From assembly GCA_003342895.1 (NCBI GenBank), contig PTFA01000043.1:1069685-1133684 (forward strand): 64,000 nucleotides of DNA, in the 5' to 3' direction. Under the pieces are notes generated by a model, which made no database searches, was not told the DNA's origin, and saw only the letters and a program-made list of their open reading frames with translations. A program made the translations under genes and the position numbers. This DNA is from Casuarius casuarius. Its lineage: Eukaryota; Chordata; Aves; Casuariiformes; Casuariidae. Below are positions 62,558 to 64,000 of the stretch, one piece after another (within the stretch, counting starts at the first letter, position 1; the number at the start of each line of letters is the position of its first letter).

Positions 62558-62578
62558 CAATTAGCATACGGTAATTAG
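62558..62578. promoter_or_regulatory. Paired AATTAG homeodomain-type sites
   Basis: CAATTAG (62558-62564) and TAATTAG (62572-62578) lie in the same orientation, 14 bases start to start, in AT-rich repeat-free sequence. Paired TAATTA-type cores are typical of homeodomain-bound enhancers. Such words are common by chance in AT-rich DNA. Confidence 0.25.
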
Positions 62579-63157
62579 AATTGCTGCTGCTTTTTCATTT
62601 ACTTTTGCACACCCTGATGAGGTAACCAGCTGCAGTACACAGGGCTGGAAGCCTGTAGATACAGCANTGGTGGGAAGCATGTATCCTACTCTCCCATCCA
62701 GGGAAGAAACAAGGGAGACAACAAATCACTTTAAGCTGCTGAGATCTCAGTTCTGGCCTGACTCAGGAAAGTCTCCAGCCTACTCAAAAAAACCACATAA
62801 GCGCATGCTAATTTCCCAAGGGCTTATAGGCACACCCATAATGCATGCCACCTTTAAGCACAAATGGAAGCTTTAATGAAAAATCTGAATTTCTAACATC
62901 TCATCTGTTGACTCCTGCTTAGGACTTTTACAAGCCTTAATAACTACAAACACTTTAGTTGAAGAAACCCCATATAATCATCCTGTTTCNTTACATAGCT
63001 GCCCTTTCAAAGGGCAGCTGGCAGATATTTGGAGACAGTTCGTTCAGAGAAGCAAGTAACCAGGCATTTGTTGAAGTGTGGGTTGTCTGTGGACTGTTTA
63101 TATCCCCTCTNCCACTGAAGGGTCTCTTAATGCTTCTCCAGGCTTAAAGGGCTAACT

Positions 63158-63179
63158 TTTATGGCCCATTTATGGCCCA
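63158..63179. repeat. 11-bp tandem duplication
   Basis: TTTATGGCCCA occurs twice in direct succession and is followed by TTT. Two exact copies suggest a recent slippage or duplication event. Confidence 0.85.
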
Positions 63180-64000
63180 TTTCAACAAAGCAGTTAAACA
63201 TGTTCCATGCCTGGTATCTATATGTAAATAAAGGAAGTTGTACTTGGCAAGCACTGAGGCGCCACGTCCCACCATACCTTGTGCAGGCAAGCTGGCTGCC
63301 TTGCCCCATTGCATCTCGCAGCGCTGCTCAGGGCTGGACTTGGGCACCAGGGCTGCGGAGCAGAGCCCTCCCAAAGCTGTGCATGAGGCTTACCTTGCAG
63401 CAGCCCATTCCCCTTCGAAGCCTTGCTTGTAGCATCCAAAACTCATAGCCCCTAAAACGCAGCATCACAGCCTTGTTGGCTGGGAGAGATATTCTGCATC
63501 TTCCCTGCTGCTCTCTGGATCACTAGACCCTCCTCTCATACTCCACCTTGCACAAAGAGCCACTACGGGTGACACCTGCCAAGCACAGTTTAACTAGAAT
63601 ATAAACCAAAGCTGGAAAGTCCTCAGACGTTACTGGACTGTAGTGGCTTAAAACAGCCAATTTTTATTAATGTGTTTTGTTCATATGTCCCACAGCAGAA
63701 GGTAATCGCATAACCTGGGGTGGAGATCATGGTATTTTTTTTTATGGTGGATAATGACCTCACAAGAAAGGGCATATAAGGAGAAGCATTACATAAGGTG
63801 TAGGTTTTACAAGCTTTATAAAGACTCTTCGCATTTGTTAGCAGCGGGAACCTCCTATGTGCCCACCAGTCTGAAGTGGGAAGGATAGAAAAGTGCCTTC
63901 CATTTAAAGAAATGGGCTGTGAATGCGCTGTCAATGTCTGTGATTCTTTTTATTGATTTAGTGTGTAAACCATAAATCATTCTAACTTTACTGAGCCTAT

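Larger units (their letters stand above)
62219..64000. other. Non-coding unique sequence, partly regulatory-like
   Basis: No gene found. From about 62490 to 62610 the DNA is AT-rich and repeat-free and contains paired homeodomain-type cores. A two-copy 11-bp tandem repeat lies at 63158-63179. The 103-codon minus-strand frame at 63623-63934 has no recognised domain. Nothing else is recognisable up to the window end. Confidence 0.5.

Noticed and set aside
1..64000. Endogenous retrovirus, LTR pair, CRISPR array, bacterial operon or rRNA
   Set aside because: Looked for LTR-like termini, primer-binding sites, gag/pol-like frames, regularly spaced repeats and rRNA-like sequence by eye; none was found.

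Overview
This is a vertebrate nuclear, gene-poor window, most likely from a bird. The main evidence is three CR1 LINE pieces. One (about 5230-5336) is a 3' end with the typical avian terminus, including the adjacent ATTCTGTG / ATTTTGTG octamers. One (about 16550-16985) is an antisense 3' body. One (about 55010-55280) is an ORF2 reverse-transcriptase fragment. Repeat density is low, there is no Alu or L1, and there are decayed CORE-SINE/MIR-like pieces plus palindromic repeats of a kind common in turtles and crocodilians. A crocodilian or a slowly evolving palaeognath cannot be excluded from sequence alone.

No protein-coding gene, tRNA, rRNA, CRISPR array or operon can be supported. The long open frames (largest 170 codons at 36736-37248) lack recognisable domains, overlap frames on the other strand and have no supporting splice structure. 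The window reads as intergenic DNA or part of one or more long introns. A few short segments have good splice signals around an open frame. The best are 705-763 on the + strand (19 hydrophobic codons between a strong acceptor and a GTAAGT donor) and 3990-4081 on the - strand (about 30 open codons). These are hypotheses only.

Layout: 1-5.2 kb is unique sequence with two exon-like segments, a TA microsatellite and a 9-bp palindrome. 5.2-6.6 kb holds the sense CR1 3' end and an ancient repeat-like stretch. 8.0-8.8 and 12.0-12.6 kb are AT-rich, repeat-free blocks that look like conserved regulatory DNA, the second followed by a CpG-rich patch. 10.3 and 13.9 kb carry MIR-like pieces, and 16.5-17.0 kb the antisense CR1. 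21.6-25.8 kb has ancient palindromic repeats. 26.3-26.9 kb is the longest AT-rich, repeat-free, N-free candidate regulatory block. 28.57 kb has a SOX-plus-octamer-like composite site. 36.4-36.6 and 42.1-42.3 kb are CpG-rich patches, the first with a near-perfect hairpin. 55.0-55.3 kb is the CR1 RT fragment, and 60.7 kb another CpG-dense patch. 62.5 kb has a paired homeodomain-type site, and the end is unique sequence.

Single N characters are unevenly spread: one before position 14770, then well over 100 in the remaining 49 kb. Where an N lies in recognisable CR1 sequence it replaces one base rather than marking a gap. Many are followed by G or preceded by C. Masked heterozygous sites, often at CpG, explain this better than assembly gaps. 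I see no convincing new multi-gene system; what is interesting is candidate regulatory DNA and a few cryptic exon candidates.
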